Assembly: GCF_013626205.1 (NCBI RefSeq)
Contig: NZ_QHJE01000001.1
Span: forward strand, 1,798,001-1,862,000
DNA from: Hyphomicrobium methylovorum
GTDB lineage: Bacteria > Pseudomonadota > Alphaproteobacteria > Rhizobiales > Hyphomicrobiaceae
Direction: 5' to 3'
DNA: 64,000 nt
In this document: in pieces, positions 1 through 8,435 of the stretch
Numbering within the stretch: position 1 is the stretch's first letter
Layout: the number at the start of each line of letters is the position of its first letter
The notes under the pieces: model-generated
What the model saw: the letters and a program-made list of their open reading frames with translations, nothing else
The model's database searches: none
What the model was told of the DNA's origin: nothing
Position numbers and translations under genes: made by a program

Positions 1-1245
1 CTTGCCTGTGACCGGCGAGATCGGCTTCCAATGATCGGAGGTCACGCCATCGGCAATCCACGCTGGATCGCGTGCTGCGTTCATCGCCCGGGCCAGCCAT
101 TCGCGAACGCGGCCATGCTCGCCGTTTTCGCCGGCTTCAATGCGCGCCATCAGAATGGCAACGCGTTGGGTAAGGCGTTCGGTCAGAAGGGGTTCGAGCG
201 CGCGGCGGGCTTCTGCGAAGAGGCGCGCCTCCGTTGCGGTCGTTGCGACGGCGATCGGGCTTTCGATTGAGTGCGGGTTGAGCGCTGCGAGTTGCACGAC
301 ACGGTCGAGGCGATCGCGCGTGCTGTCGCCGATGCGAGCGTAGGCGTATGTGGCTGCGAGGTCAGGATGGGGCGACTTCGTCCAGGTCTTCTGCAAGACC
401 TTGGCGGCTTTTCCGGTGTTGCCGCGCGACGCGAGGATGCGTCCGGCGAGGACTGCCGGTGGCACGAGATCCGGCGCCAGGCCATGTGATTCGAGTGCCA
501 GCGCCAGGGCCTTGTCCGCATTGTCGTCTTCAATATCGATTGCCTGGGCGGCAAGTAGAACGGCACGTTTGCGATCGGCATCCGCCTTTGTGATGTGCGC
601 ATATTTGCGTGCGTGTTCGAGCGTCGAAAGCGCGCCCGCCCAGTCTTTCTGTTTGCACTGCTGTTCGAAGAGCGCCGTCGACGACCATCCGAGCTTGGGG
701 TTGGCCTTCAAGGCGCGCGTGGCAAACTGCCGGGCGGCTTCGTTGGCGCCTTCGCGCTCCGCTTCAAGGAACAGTCCGCGCAGGCCGAGTTGTTCGGTCT
801 CTGGCGAAGCTAGCATCGCCTCGTAGATTCGCCGCGCGGTTGCGCGATCGCCCGAGAGTTCGGCCGATTGCGCGCGCAGCAAATGAGTCAATGGCTGATG
901 CGGCAGCGATTTGCGCGCTTGCACCGCGTAGCGCGACGCCAACGTGCTGTCGCCAGCGCCAATTGCGATCAGGCCGCCCGATACGGCGTCGAGACCGCGC
1001 GTCTGCCGTCGGCGGACAATGCGGTTGCCGATGATGGCGGGCGTTTTCCAGAGCGCTCGCGCCATCGACCAAAGAAACACGATGAACGCGATGGCGGCGG
1101 CCAGCAGAACGACGGCGCGGAACACCGACGTTTCGATGTCATAGCCCTGCCAGACGATGTGGAGTGATCCCGGGCGGTCTGCGATCCATGACAGGCCCGC
1201 GGCGATCAAAGCGATGGAGATGAAGTAGGCAAGGAGGCGTACCAT
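1..1245 (-). CDS. hemY: HemY-like haem biosynthesis TPR membrane protein (partial, C-terminus outside window)
   Basis: This is the TPR-type proteobacterial HemY, unrelated to the Bacillus protoporphyrinogen oxidase of the same name. It is an inner-membrane protein tied to late porphyrin metabolism, with exact role unsettled. The reading frame is open from the ATG at 1245 down to base 1 (415 codons, no stop), so the C-terminus lies beyond the window. Two N-terminal membrane segments (about residues 4-22 and 42-62) are followed by alpha-helical TPR-like repeats. The last visible residues (DHWKPISPVTG) match the family's conserved C-terminal region. A GAAGGG ribosome site lies 8 nt before the ATG. 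It starts 21 nt after the mic60 stop and completes a hemC-hemD-mic60-hemY order. The family call is confident; the molecular function is not known. Confidence 0.9.
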   Translation of the reverse strand, partial: MVRLLAYFISIALIAAGLSWIADRPGSLHIVWQGYDIETSVFRAVVLLAAAIAFIVFLWSMARALWKTPAIIGNRIVRRRQTRGLDAVSGGLIAIGAGDSTLASRYAVQARKSLPHQPLTHLLRAQSAELSGDRATARRIYEAMLASPETEQLGLRGLFLEAEREGANEAARQFATRALKANPKLGWSSTALFEQQCKQKDWAGALSTLEHARKYAHITKADADRKRAVLLAAQAIDIEDDNADKALALALESHGLAPDLVPPAVLAGRILASRGNTGKAAKVLQKTWTKSPHPDLAATYAYARIGDSTRDRLDRVVQLAALNPHSIESPIAVATTATEARLFAEARRALEPLLTERLTQRVAILMARIEAGENGEHGRVREWLARAMNAARDPAWIADGVTSDHWKPISPVTGK

Positions 1246-1266
1246 GACGCAAACCCTTCGACTGGA

Positions 1267-2925
1267 CTAATGCTGCGAACGAACGGGGGCCGTTTCGGCG
1301 ACGGAGGCTTTCAGACGTGATTCAAGCTGGGCGATCGCGTCATCGATGCTGACGCGTGCGGCCACTTTTTCGAGGAAGGGAGCGGCAGCGTCCGCGGCCG
1401 AGGGCGGCAGATCCTTTGCGGCTTCGAGCACGTCCTGCAGGCGTCCCTCGTTGAGGGCAACCTGCATTCGTCCAACGGTTGCTTCGGTGCTCTTGTCGTC
1501 AGGGTTGTGATCGATGCGGCGAACGCGGACGACGGACTTTGCTTCCGACCAGAGACGACCGACGACAGTTGCGGCTTCAGGCGCGTTGTTTGCGTCGATG
1601 GCGTTTGCTGCGGCTGTGCGGAATTCTTTCGCGAGGTCGGACTGTGAGGGGACCCCCGTTGCTTCGAGCTTGGCGAGCGGAGCTAGATCGATGCCGGTGC
1701 CCGCAATTTTTTTCACGGCGTTTAGCTCGGCAGTGTAAGAGCCGCCGCGTTCGATGGCGCGTTTCAGATTTTGCAGTTCGAGCGAAAGGAGAACGTGTTC
1801 GGCAGACGCCTGCCGAGCGGTTTCCGATTGCTCGATTGCCTGCAGATTTTTCTCAATCGAGGCGATCCGGGTGGATAGTGGTGTGACGGCCGCGTTGATG
1901 TCGGCGGGCTTGGCGGACGATGCTTTCAAGCCCTCGATGGCGGCCTGCAACTGGGTGGTTTCCGATTGTGCAGCCTTGATGTCGCCCGCGATGCGATCGA
2001 CGCCGGACTTAGCCGCTTCACCAGCGGCTGTTGCCGTCGCGAGGCGGGCTTCGATGTCTTTCAGAACGCTGTCATTTGCTGCGGGTGAGGCCTGCGCGAC
2101 GTTCGTCTCGAGTTCCCTGATCTTGGCGCTCAACGCCGCGAACTGTTCGACAGGGCCGGCAGACGGACTATTGGCGCCGATGTCGGCTAACGCCTTCAGA
2201 CGGTCTTCGACTTTGCCGAGCCGTTCAATGAGTTGAGGAGAACCGGCGTCAGACGCTGCTGCCGCGAGGGCTGCTTTGGTGTCTGCGACTAACCGGTTTT
2301 GGCTTTCGGTCAAAGCCGGGATCGATTGAGCGGTGTGTTCAAGCGTTGTGATGCGCTGTTCGATGCCGCCTAAATCCGGGGCGGCCGTGTTGTGCGCAAC
2401 GCGCTTCTCAAGCCCGGCAATACGTTCGGAGATCGCCGCGGTGTCATTGTCGAAGCGGGTTGAAAGCGAGCCGTCCAGTCCAAGTTCCGGCAGCGCCCAC
2501 TGCATGCCGAGAAACGCGACGAGGCCCCCGAGTGCGCCAGCGGCGAGATGACTGAAGATGCCACCGCCGCGCCGCGCTGGGATTGTCGGCGCAGCATCCT
2601 CTTTGGAGGTCTTGGCTGAGGCGGGCGCAGATGGTTGCGCTGCAGACGTCGTTTTTTCTTTGGCGGCGGTTCCGGCGTCTACGCGCGGGCGGCTTTCGAC
2701 CTTCGCGGCCGGTTCGGTTTTGGGCGCCGTTGCGTAGAATGAAGCGGGAAGCGGGCGCGGTGTTTCAGCGGCGCTGGGCGCTGGGCGCGCCGAAGACGGC
2801 TGCGGGCTGGCGGTGACGGGCGTCACCTTGATTTCGGTTGCCTTGAGGTCAAGCGTTGCATGAGGGCGATTTCCGGCCGCGCCAGGAGGTGTTCCCTTGC
2901 CTGCTTTCACTTTGTCGTCCGCCAT
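1267..2925 (-). CDS. Mitofilin/Mic60-family inner-membrane protein
   Basis: This 552-residue protein has the architecture of alphaproteobacterial Mic60 (mitofilin, COG4223). A Pro/Ala-rich cytoplasmic N-terminus (1-120) leads to one transmembrane helix (about 124-145), a long periplasmic coiled-coil region (about 160-400) and a helical C-terminal domain (about 430-545) in the position of the mitofilin signature. Homologues shape intracytoplasmic membranes and are the bacterial relatives of the mitochondrial crista-junction organiser; that is family knowledge. A position between hemD and hemY is the known alphaproteobacterial context. A GGAGG site lies about 11 nt before the ATG. The sequence is low-complexity and poorly conserved, so the call rests on architecture and context more than on motif identity. 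Confidence 0.82.
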   Translation of the reverse strand: MADDKVKAGKGTPPGAAGNRPHATLDLKATEIKVTPVTASPQPSSARPAPSAAETPRPLPASFYATAPKTEPAAKVESRPRVDAGTAAKEKTTSAAQPSAPASAKTSKEDAAPTIPARRGGGIFSHLAAGALGGLVAFLGMQWALPELGLDGSLSTRFDNDTAAISERIAGLEKRVAHNTAAPDLGGIEQRITTLEHTAQSIPALTESQNRLVADTKAALAAAASDAGSPQLIERLGKVEDRLKALADIGANSPSAGPVEQFAALSAKIRELETNVAQASPAANDSVLKDIEARLATATAAGEAAKSGVDRIAGDIKAAQSETTQLQAAIEGLKASSAKPADINAAVTPLSTRIASIEKNLQAIEQSETARQASAEHVLLSLELQNLKRAIERGGSYTAELNAVKKIAGTGIDLAPLAKLEATGVPSQSDLAKEFRTAAANAIDANNAPEAATVVGRLWSEAKSVVRVRRIDHNPDDKSTEATVGRMQVALNEGRLQDVLEAAKDLPPSAADAAAPFLEKVAARVSIDDAIAQLESRLKASVAETAPVRSQH

Positions 2926-3050
2926 AGGTTGGCACGCCTCCGTCTACAAAAAAACGCGTATGTCAGCCAATCCGGGTTAAATCCGGGCCAATTTTTGATT
3001 TGGCTATGAGGCTGCTGCCGGAAGGGGGGCTACCGGCCGCTCAGCTCTTC

Positions 3051-3791
3051 TTACCCCGCTTCCGGACGGTCCGCGAGACGTTTCAGCAGGACAACCATCG
3101 CATCGAGATTTGGGCGGTCGGCGATTGCAATTTTTGGTTCAGAGAGTTTCCCGCGTAGCGTGTCGGCGACGGCATCTGACAGGCAGGCGTGCGTTAGCCC
3201 TCCGAGAACGGACGGCGTCGCGTGCGGTGCGGCGAGACCGGCCCAGGTCGCGGCGGTTCGCGGCGACATCAGGACGACGGTATCGAGTTCGCCGCCAGAC
3301 AGCGCCGCTTGTGTTTTTTCCGAGAGTTCCGTCGCGACGGCGGTTCGGTAGACAATCGTGCGGCGGACGTTAACATTTTTGCGGGCGAGCGCGCCGGCGA
3401 GGTCGTATGCAACCACGTCGCCCGAAAGATGAACGAACGGCCCGGGCATGGACCTGGATTTGGCGGAGATCATCGGCACGAGGTCGGCCCCTGTTCCGGC
3501 GCCTTCCAGAATGTCCTTAAAGCCGAATTTGCGCGCCAGGGCTGCAGTGCCGGGTCCTGTAACGAAGATCGGCAGCGACGTCGCCAGGCTGAGCGCGGGT
3601 GACGTGGAGATCGCACGTAGGCCGTTGCGGCTCGTGACGATCAATCCGACTGCGTCTTCGATCGCTGAGGCCGGGATTGGTTCGCACGTGATGGTGACGA
3701 GCGGTTCAAGGCTTGTACGGAAGCCAAGCTTTTCGAGGCGGGTGGCAAGTGTTTCGCCGTCCTCTTTCGGCCGCGTAATGAGTACGTGCAT
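3051..3791 (-). CDS. hemD: Uroporphyrinogen-III synthase
   Basis: It cyclises hydroxymethylbilane to uroporphyrinogen III with inversion of ring D, the step directly after HemC in the cytoplasm. The 246 residues match the usual HemD length. The N-terminus (ITRPKEDGETLATRLEKLG) is the family's typical opening, and the C-terminal half contains the expected segment around VVLMSPRTAATW. HemD is one of the least conserved haem enzymes, so position is important evidence: its ATG overlaps the hemC stop by one base (TGATG), showing translational coupling to hemC. About 125 nt separate its stop from mic60, with no terminator visible there. Nothing appears truncated. Confidence 0.92.
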   Translation of the reverse strand: MHVLITRPKEDGETLATRLEKLGFRTSLEPLVTITCEPIPASAIEDAVGLIVTSRNGLRAISTSPALSLATSLPIFVTGPGTAALARKFGFKDILEGAGTGADLVPMISAKSRSMPGPFVHLSGDVVAYDLAGALARKNVNVRRTIVYRTAVATELSEKTQAALSGGELDTVVLMSPRTAATWAGLAAPHATPSVLGGLTHACLSDAVADTLRGKLSEPKIAIADRPNLDAMVVLLKRLADRPEAG

Positions 3792-4723
3792 CAGGTGCTC
3801 GATGTGGAAAGAACGCTAGCGTCGGCATGTTTCAGAATATCGTCGGCTGCTGCGTGGCCGATGGCCTTTGCGTCCGCCCGGGCGCCCGTATGCTCGGCGC
3901 TATAGCGCTTCTGTCCATCCAGCGAGAGCAGGAGACCGCGGAACGACAGGCGATCGCCTTCAATCGTTGCGTGAGCGGCAATCGGCGTGCGGCAGGAACC
4001 TTCCAGGCGCGCAAGAAAAGCGCGTTCGGCCGTGACGGCGTCCGCGGTTTCGGGATCGTTCAAGGGAGCGACGGCGACGCGAGTGGCGTCATCGGCAGCG
4101 CGGATCTCAAGAGCAATCGCGCCTTGAGCTGCTGCAGGCAGCATCGTCTCGAATGGCAGCGCGCCAGTGATGCGTTCCGTGAGCCCCAAGCGCTTCAATC
4201 CGGCAACCGCGAGGAACGTTGCGTCGGCAACGCCCTCTTTCAGTTTCCGCAGGCGCGTTTCGACGTTGCCGCGAAAATCGATGACGCGAAGATCGGGGCG
4301 CATGTTCAAGAGTTGCGATTTGCGGCGAAGCGACGAGGTTCCGACGACGGTTCCAGCAGGCAAGGCAGCGAGATCGGTGTAGGTCAAAGATATGAAGGCA
4401 TCGCGCGGGTCTTCGCGGGGAAGCACGGCGCCGACTGCAAGACCGTCCGGCAGTTCGGTCTGCATGTCCTTCATCGAGTGGACGGCAAGGTCGATCTCAT
4501 TCGCGTAGAGCGCGTCTTCGAGTTCTTTGGTGAATAAGCCCTTGCCGCCGATCTCCGAAAGGGGCCGGTCCAGCACGCGATCGCCCGTCGTTTTGAAAAT
4601 CGTGACCGTAACGGCGTCATCGGTCAGGCCGTGGATCTGCTTCAGCCGGTCGCGCACTTCGTGTGCCTGTGCGAGCGCCAAAGCCGAGCCGCGTGTTCCG
4701 ATGCGAATGCGCGTCGCTTGCAA
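3791..4723 (-). CDS. hemC: Hydroxymethylbilane synthase (porphobilinogen deaminase)
   Basis: It polymerises four porphobilinogen molecules into hydroxymethylbilane. The 310-residue protein has full family length. Visible landmarks are [13 protein letters not shown] at the N-terminus, HSMKDM with the catalytic Asp near residue 86, the arginine-rich substrate loop [11 protein letters not shown] (about 128-138), and Cys244 in [12 protein letters not shown], which carries the dipyrromethane cofactor. It is the first gene of the minus-strand haem group and is divergent from tsaD, sharing a gap of about 113 bp. This hemC/tsaD divergence is common in alphaproteobacteria. I saw no Irr- or RirA-like palindrome in that gap. 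The assignment is secure. Confidence 0.97.
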   Translation of the reverse strand: MQATRIRIGTRGSALALAQAHEVRDRLKQIHGLTDDAVTVTIFKTTGDRVLDRPLSEIGGKGLFTKELEDALYANEIDLAVHSMKDMQTELPDGLAVGAVLPREDPRDAFISLTYTDLAALPAGTVVGTSSLRRKSQLLNMRPDLRVIDFRGNVETRLRKLKEGVADATFLAVAGLKRLGLTERITGALPFETMLPAAAQGAIALEIRAADDATRVAVAPLNDPETADAVTAERAFLARLEGSCRTPIAAHATIEGDRLSFRGLLLSLDGQKRYSAEHTGARADAKAIGHAAADDILKHADASVLSTSST

Positions 4724-4836
4724 AGAGGTTTCTCCGGATGCTAGGCGGGGCCATCAGCCCACGGGCCTTGTTCGGCGCCATTAATGCTCTAAAGGCGCGT
4801 CGATTCCAACCTCCTCCGGCAAGATCGAATGAGACG
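4724..4836. promoter_or_regulatory. Divergent hemC / tsaD intergenic region
   Basis: This 113-bp gap lies between the diverging start codons of hemC (minus) and tsaD (plus) and must carry both promoters unless transcription enters from further away. I could not identify a convincing -35/-10 pair in either direction, and no clear operator palindrome is visible. It is listed as a regulatory region by position only. Confidence 0.4.
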
Positions 4837-5940
4837 ATGACGTCGCGCGTACAAACTCAATCCGGCTCACAGATCGTTCTCGGGATCGAAACGAGCTGCG
4901 ACGAAACGGCTGCGGCCGTGGTTACCCGTGACGCATCAGGCGCGGGGCGAATTCTTTCCAACGTTGTGCTTTCGCAATTCGACAAGCATGCGCTCTACGG
5001 CGGTGTTGTTCCTGAAATCGCGGCACGCGCGCATACCGAGGCGCTCGACCATATCGTGCGTACGGCGCTTGTCGAAGCGAACGTAACTCTTGCGGACTTG
5101 TCGGGTATTGCAGCGTCGGCGGGGCCGGGACTCATCGGTGGACTGATCGTTGGCGCGACGACCGGAAAAGCGTTGGCGCTTGCGATGGACAAGCCGTTTC
5201 TCGCGATCAACCATCTCGAGGCGCATGCGCTGACGGCTGGTCTGACCGACGGCATCCGCCCGCCTTATTTGATGCTGCTCGTATCCGGCGGACATACGCA
5301 ACTTCTTCTGGTTGAAGGTGTCGGCCGTTACCAGAGGCTCGCGACTACGATCGACGACGCGCTGGGTGAAGCCTACGATAAGACGGCGAAGCTCCTCGGG
5401 CTGCCGATGCCGGGCGGTCCAGCCGTGGAGCAGGCCGCGTTGCGGGGTAATGCGAGCCGGTTCACGCTGCCTCGACCGATGAAGGGACGCGCGGATCCCA
5501 ACTTCTCGTTCGCAGGACTGAAGACGGCGGTGCGACATGCCGCCGCCGGGGCCGCTCCGCTCTCATCGAGCGATGTCGATGATTTGTGCGCGAGCTTTCA
5601 GGCTGCGGTTTCGGACAGTGTCCGGGATCGCGTTCGTCTGGCGATGGAAACGGCCGGGCCGCTCCTGTCCGGTGCCTCTGGACGAGCTTTCGTCGTCGCG
5701 GGCGGGGTGGCGGCAAATGCCGCGCTGCGAACGGCGCTGACGGCTGTTGCCGCGGAGCACGGCTTCTCCTTCCATGCGCCGCCGCTGGGGCTATGCACCG
5801 ACAATGGCGCTATGGTTGCCTGGGCTGGCGCGGAACGGCTGGCGCTCGGGCTGATCGACGGCCTCGATGCGCCCGTTAAGCCGCGCTGGCCGCTCGATCC
5901 GGATGCCGTGAAAGCTCGAGGTGCCGGCGTCAAAGCTTGA
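4837..5940 (+). CDS. tsaD: tRNA N6-adenosine threonylcarbamoyltransferase TsaD
   Basis: It transfers threonylcarbamoyl from threonylcarbamoyl-AMP to A37 of ANN-decoding tRNAs, working with TsaB and TsaE. tsaB is at 38694 in this window; tsaE is not seen. From the ATG at 4837 the protein has 367 residues, close to the family norm. It begins with the ASKHA fold opening [16 protein letters not shown]. The iron-binding pair His126 and His130 lies in INHLEAH, and [13 protein letters not shown] follows. The open frame extends 58 codons upstream into the divergent hemC gene, but 4837 is preferred because the conserved domain begins just downstream and no homology is expected in the extension. It is probably monocistronic or weakly linked to gpsA, 60 nt downstream. 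Confidence 0.96.
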   Translation: MTSRVQTQSGSQIVLGIETSCDETAAAVVTRDASGAGRILSNVVLSQFDKHALYGGVVPEIAARAHTEALDHIVRTALVEANVTLADLSGIAASAGPGLIGGLIVGATTGKALALAMDKPFLAINHLEAHALTAGLTDGIRPPYLMLLVSGGHTQLLLVEGVGRYQRLATTIDDALGEAYDKTAKLLGLPMPGGPAVEQAALRGNASRFTLPRPMKGRADPNFSFAGLKTAVRHAAAGAAPLSSSDVDDLCASFQAAVSDSVRDRVRLAMETAGPLLSGASGRAFVVAGGVAANAALRTALTAVAAEHGFSFHAPPLGLCTDNGAMVAWAGAERLALGLIDGLDAPVKPRWPLDPDAVKARGAGVKA

Positions 5941-6000
5941 ATGCAAGCGGACGACACAGGCACGTGCTAGGGTCCGGCAAAAATTTAAGCGGGGAAGCCT

Positions 6001-6996
6001 TTGCAACTCAATTCGATCAGTGTCATCGGCGGCGGTGCGTGGGGAACTGCGCTGGCGCAGGCGCTTGCTCTCGGCGGCAATTCCGTCGTGCTTTGGGCGC
6101 GTGAACCCGAGATCGTCGAGGACATCAACAAGCGCCACGTCAATCGCGTGTATTTGCCCGGCGTAGATCTGGACCACCGGATCAGGGCGACGGCGGATCT
6201 GAAAGAAGCGGCCGCAGCAAATGCGATTCTTGCCGTCGTTCCGGCTCAGCACATGCGCGTGGTCATGGCCACGATGGCGCGCCATCTCGCGGACGGTGTT
6301 CCCGTCATCGTTTGCGCAAAAGGCATCGAGCGCGAGAGCGGAAAGCTTATGGGTGAGGTTGTCGCCGAAGCCGCGCCCCGCGCTCAGCTCGCTATTCTGA
6401 CGGGCCCAAGCTTCGCAGCCGATGTGGCGCGGGGGCTTCCTTCGGCACTGACGTTTGCGTGCCGCAATGAGACGTTGGGTCGAGCGCTGGCGGCGGCGTT
6501 GTCGTCGCGACAAATGCGGCTTTACTGGTCGAGTGACGTGCTCGGCGCGGAGCTGGGCGGGGCGGTCAAGAACGTCCTCGCGATCGCGGCTGGAATTGTT
6601 GAGGGTCGGGGTCTTGGCACAAGCGCGCACGCGGCGATCGTTACGCGTGGATTCGCTGAGCTTCGCCGTTTTGGCGAAGCGATGGGTGCGCGATCGGAAA
6701 CGCTGCTTGGGCTTTCCGGGCTCGGCGATCTCATCCTCACATGCGGCAGTACGCAGTCGCGCAATATGTCGCTTGGGCGGGCGCTCGGCGAGGGACGGGC
6801 GTTGCAAGACATTCTTGGCGCCCGATCGGCGGTGACGGAAGGCGTGTACACCTCGGCGGCGCTTGTTCGCCTTGCGCGCGAAAAGCACGTTGAAATGCCG
6901 ATAGCGGAAGCGGTTCACAGCATCATTGAGGGGCGGATCAGCGTCGATGACGCGATTGCCGATCTGATGCAACGTCCGCTGAAAGAAGAAGATTGA
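6001..6996 (+). CDS. gpsA: Glycerol-3-phosphate dehydrogenase [NAD(P)+]
   Basis: It reduces dihydroxyacetone phosphate to sn-glycerol-3-phosphate, the backbone for phospholipids. It starts at a TTG (6001) preceded by a GGGGAAG ribosome site. The 331 residues begin almost directly with the dinucleotide-binding motif GGGAWGTALA (about 10-19). LTGPSFAADVARGLP and the catalytic-lysine segment GAVKNVLAI follow, with GLSGLGDLILTC in the C-terminal domain. No ATG lies between the preceding stop and the Rossmann motif, so the TTG is well supported. A strong intrinsic terminator follows about 115 nt after the stop. Confidence 0.96.
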   Translation: MQLNSISVIGGGAWGTALAQALALGGNSVVLWAREPEIVEDINKRHVNRVYLPGVDLDHRIRATADLKEAAAANAILAVVPAQHMRVVMATMARHLADGVPVIVCAKGIERESGKLMGEVVAEAAPRAQLAILTGPSFAADVARGLPSALTFACRNETLGRALAAALSSRQMRLYWSSDVLGAELGGAVKNVLAIAAGIVEGRGLGTSAHAAIVTRGFAELRRFGEAMGARSETLLGLSGLGDLILTCGSTQSRNMSLGRALGEGRALQDILGARSAVTEGVYTSAALVRLAREKHVEMPIAEAVHSIIEGRISVDDAIADLMQRPLKEED

Positions 6997-7110
6997 CGGC
7001 CTTTACCAATTCTCAATGTAGGCCTGCGAGAACACAGGCTCTGCCGGCGACATGAAGCGACAGGCTTCTGCTCCTCGCTCAACAGCGCGCCCGCATTTTG
7101 TTTCGCGTCT

Positions 7111-7147
7111 AAAACCCCGCGTCCCCCGGCGCGGGGTTTTTGTTTTG
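7111..7147 (+). terminator. Intrinsic terminator downstream of gpsA
   Basis: A perfect 11-bp stem (left arm 7111-7121 AAAACCCCGCG, right arm 7130-7140) has an 8-nt loop and runs into a T-rich tail (TTTTTGTTTTG). It lies about 115 nt after the gpsA stop and 65 nt before the EVE-domain gene, so gpsA transcripts should end here and the next gene needs its own promoter. The A-tract on the left arm could also support termination in the other direction. Confidence 0.9.
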
Positions 7148-7211
7148 TTGGCTTGAGCACTCTGAAGATCCGGGCTACGCGTCGAGGATTAGCAATCGAG
7201 ACGATGAGCCG

Positions 7212-7649
7212 ATGCCCGCTTACTGGTTATTGAAATCCGAACCCGACGCATTCTCCTGGGACGAACTCGTCTCGCGCGGAAAAAAAGGAGAGTCGTGGGA
7301 CGGTGTCCGCAACTATCAAGCGCGCAACAACATGCGTGCGATGAAGGTTGGCGATCTCGGATTTTTCTATCACTCGAACATCGGCAAAAACGTCGTCGGT
7401 GTGCTGCGGATCATCGCGCTGGCGCATCCCGAGGTGGGTGACGAAAGCGGCAAGTGGGAATGCGTGGATGTTCAGGCCGTCACGCCGGTGCCTGAACCCG
7501 TGTCGCTCGACGATATCAAAGGCAACGCGAAGCTTGCCGATATGGTGCTCGTCAACAATTCTCGTCTGTCTGTGCAACCTGTGACGGCTGCCGAATGGAA
7601 AGAGGTCTGCCGGATGGGCGGGCTCGACGTTCGAAAGCTAGCGAGTTGA
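7212..7649 (+). CDS. EVE domain-containing protein
   Basis: This 145-residue protein is a stand-alone EVE domain (PUA-like fold). The characteristic opening YWLLKSEPDAFSWDEL is present, with WDGVRNYQARNNMRAMKVGDLGFFYHS and the YTH/EVE aromatic positions in the same order as family members. EVE domains are thought to bind modified bases in nucleic acids; the ligand of this one is unknown. The ATG at 7212 is chosen because the conserved domain starts three residues later; an in-frame upstream extension of 24 codons reads into the terminator region. Its stop overlaps a TTG start of the methyltransferase gene, indicating translational coupling. Confidence 0.88.
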   Translation: MPAYWLLKSEPDAFSWDELVSRGKKGESWDGVRNYQARNNMRAMKVGDLGFFYHSNIGKNVVGVLRIIALAHPEVGDESGKWECVDVQAVTPVPEPVSLDDIKGNAKLADMVLVNNSRLSVQPVTAAEWKEVCRMGGLDVRKLAS

Positions 7650-8320
7650 GCGCAGGCGTTCCCCTCGATCCGGATAGTCATGAGTCAGCGGTTCGTTTCA
7701 TCAAAGAGAACACCGCTCTGATCGCGCCCCCGCTGGTTCCCGAGATCGTTCTGCATCTTGCAACGGAATCGGTGCCGATCTGGCAGAAGTCTGAAGAAGA
7801 ACTTGGCGAGATGAACGTTCCGCCGCCGTTTTGGGCGTTTGCTTGGGCGGGCGGGCAGGCGCTAGCCCGGTATATTCTCGACAATCCCAAAATGTGTTCC
7901 GGGCAGAACGTAATCGATCTGGGGTCGGGATCGGGACTATCTGCCATTGCCGCTGCAAAGTGCGGAGCGCTCGGAGTGCTCGCGGCGGACATTGACCGGC
8001 TCGCGCAGGTGGCCATTAAGCTAAACGCGGACGCCAATGGCGTTGCCGTAACGCCGACGGCGCAAGATCTTTTAGAGACCGAAGACCTGACCGAACGCGT
8101 CGTCATTATCGGCGATCTTTTCTATGAACGTCAGCTCGCGGACCGGGTGATCGCCTTTATCGAGCGGATGAAAGAAGGAGGCGCCGCGGTTCTGATCGGC
8201 GATCCCCAAAGAAGCTATTTTCCGAGAAACCGCTTTGAACTTCTGGCTGAATACCAGGTGCCGGTTACCCGCGAACTGGAGGATTCTGAGATCAAGCGGT
8301 CGTCCGTCTGGCGGGCCTGA
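7646..8320 (+). CDS. Class I SAM-dependent methyltransferase, METTL20/ETFB-lysine methyltransferase-like
   Basis: A protein of about 224 residues with SAM-binding motif I (VIDLGSGSGLSAIAA) and an acidic residue ending strand 2 (AADID). Its N-terminal block (FIKENTALIAPPLVPEI, then PPPFWAFAWAGGQALARYI) closely resembles bacterial orthologues of METTL20, which methylate lysines of the electron-transfer flavoprotein beta subunit; PrmA is a more distant relative. The substrate here is inferred from family only. The best start is TTG 7646, which overlaps the EVE stop (TTGA). An ATG at 7595 would add 17 residues fully inside the upstream gene. It is followed by the acsA promoter region. Confidence 0.78.
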   Translation: MSAGVPLDPDSHESAVRFIKENTALIAPPLVPEIVLHLATESVPIWQKSEEELGEMNVPPPFWAFAWAGGQALARYILDNPKMCSGQNVIDLGSGSGLSAIAAAKCGALGVLAADIDRLAQVAIKLNADANGVAVTPTAQDLLETEDLTERVVIIGDLFYERQLADRVIAFIERMKEGGAAVLIGDPQRSYFPRNRFELLAEYQVPVTRELEDSEIKRSSVWRA

Positions 8321-8361
8321 CGGTCGGTCGCAACAAAATTACGTTTCTACCTTCGAGCATG

Positions 8362-8390
8362 TTGTCGAGTTCCCAAGGCCGCCGCATAAT
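8362..8390 (+). promoter_or_regulatory. Predicted sigma70-type promoter of acsA
   Basis: A -35-like TTGTCG (8362-8367) and a -10-like CATAAT (8385-8390) are separated by exactly 17 nt and lie about 45 nt upstream of the acsA ATG. Matches to the consensus are 4/6 and 5/6. This is prediction from pattern only. Confidence 0.5.
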
Positions 8391-8435
8391 AAAAGCCGAT
8401 AGGCCGCCGAAGACGGCCACCCCGGAGGAAACTCA

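Noticed and set aside
5791-6972. 393-codon open frame opposite tsaD end and gpsA
   Set aside because: Antisense to two secure enzymes and without any recognisable motif.
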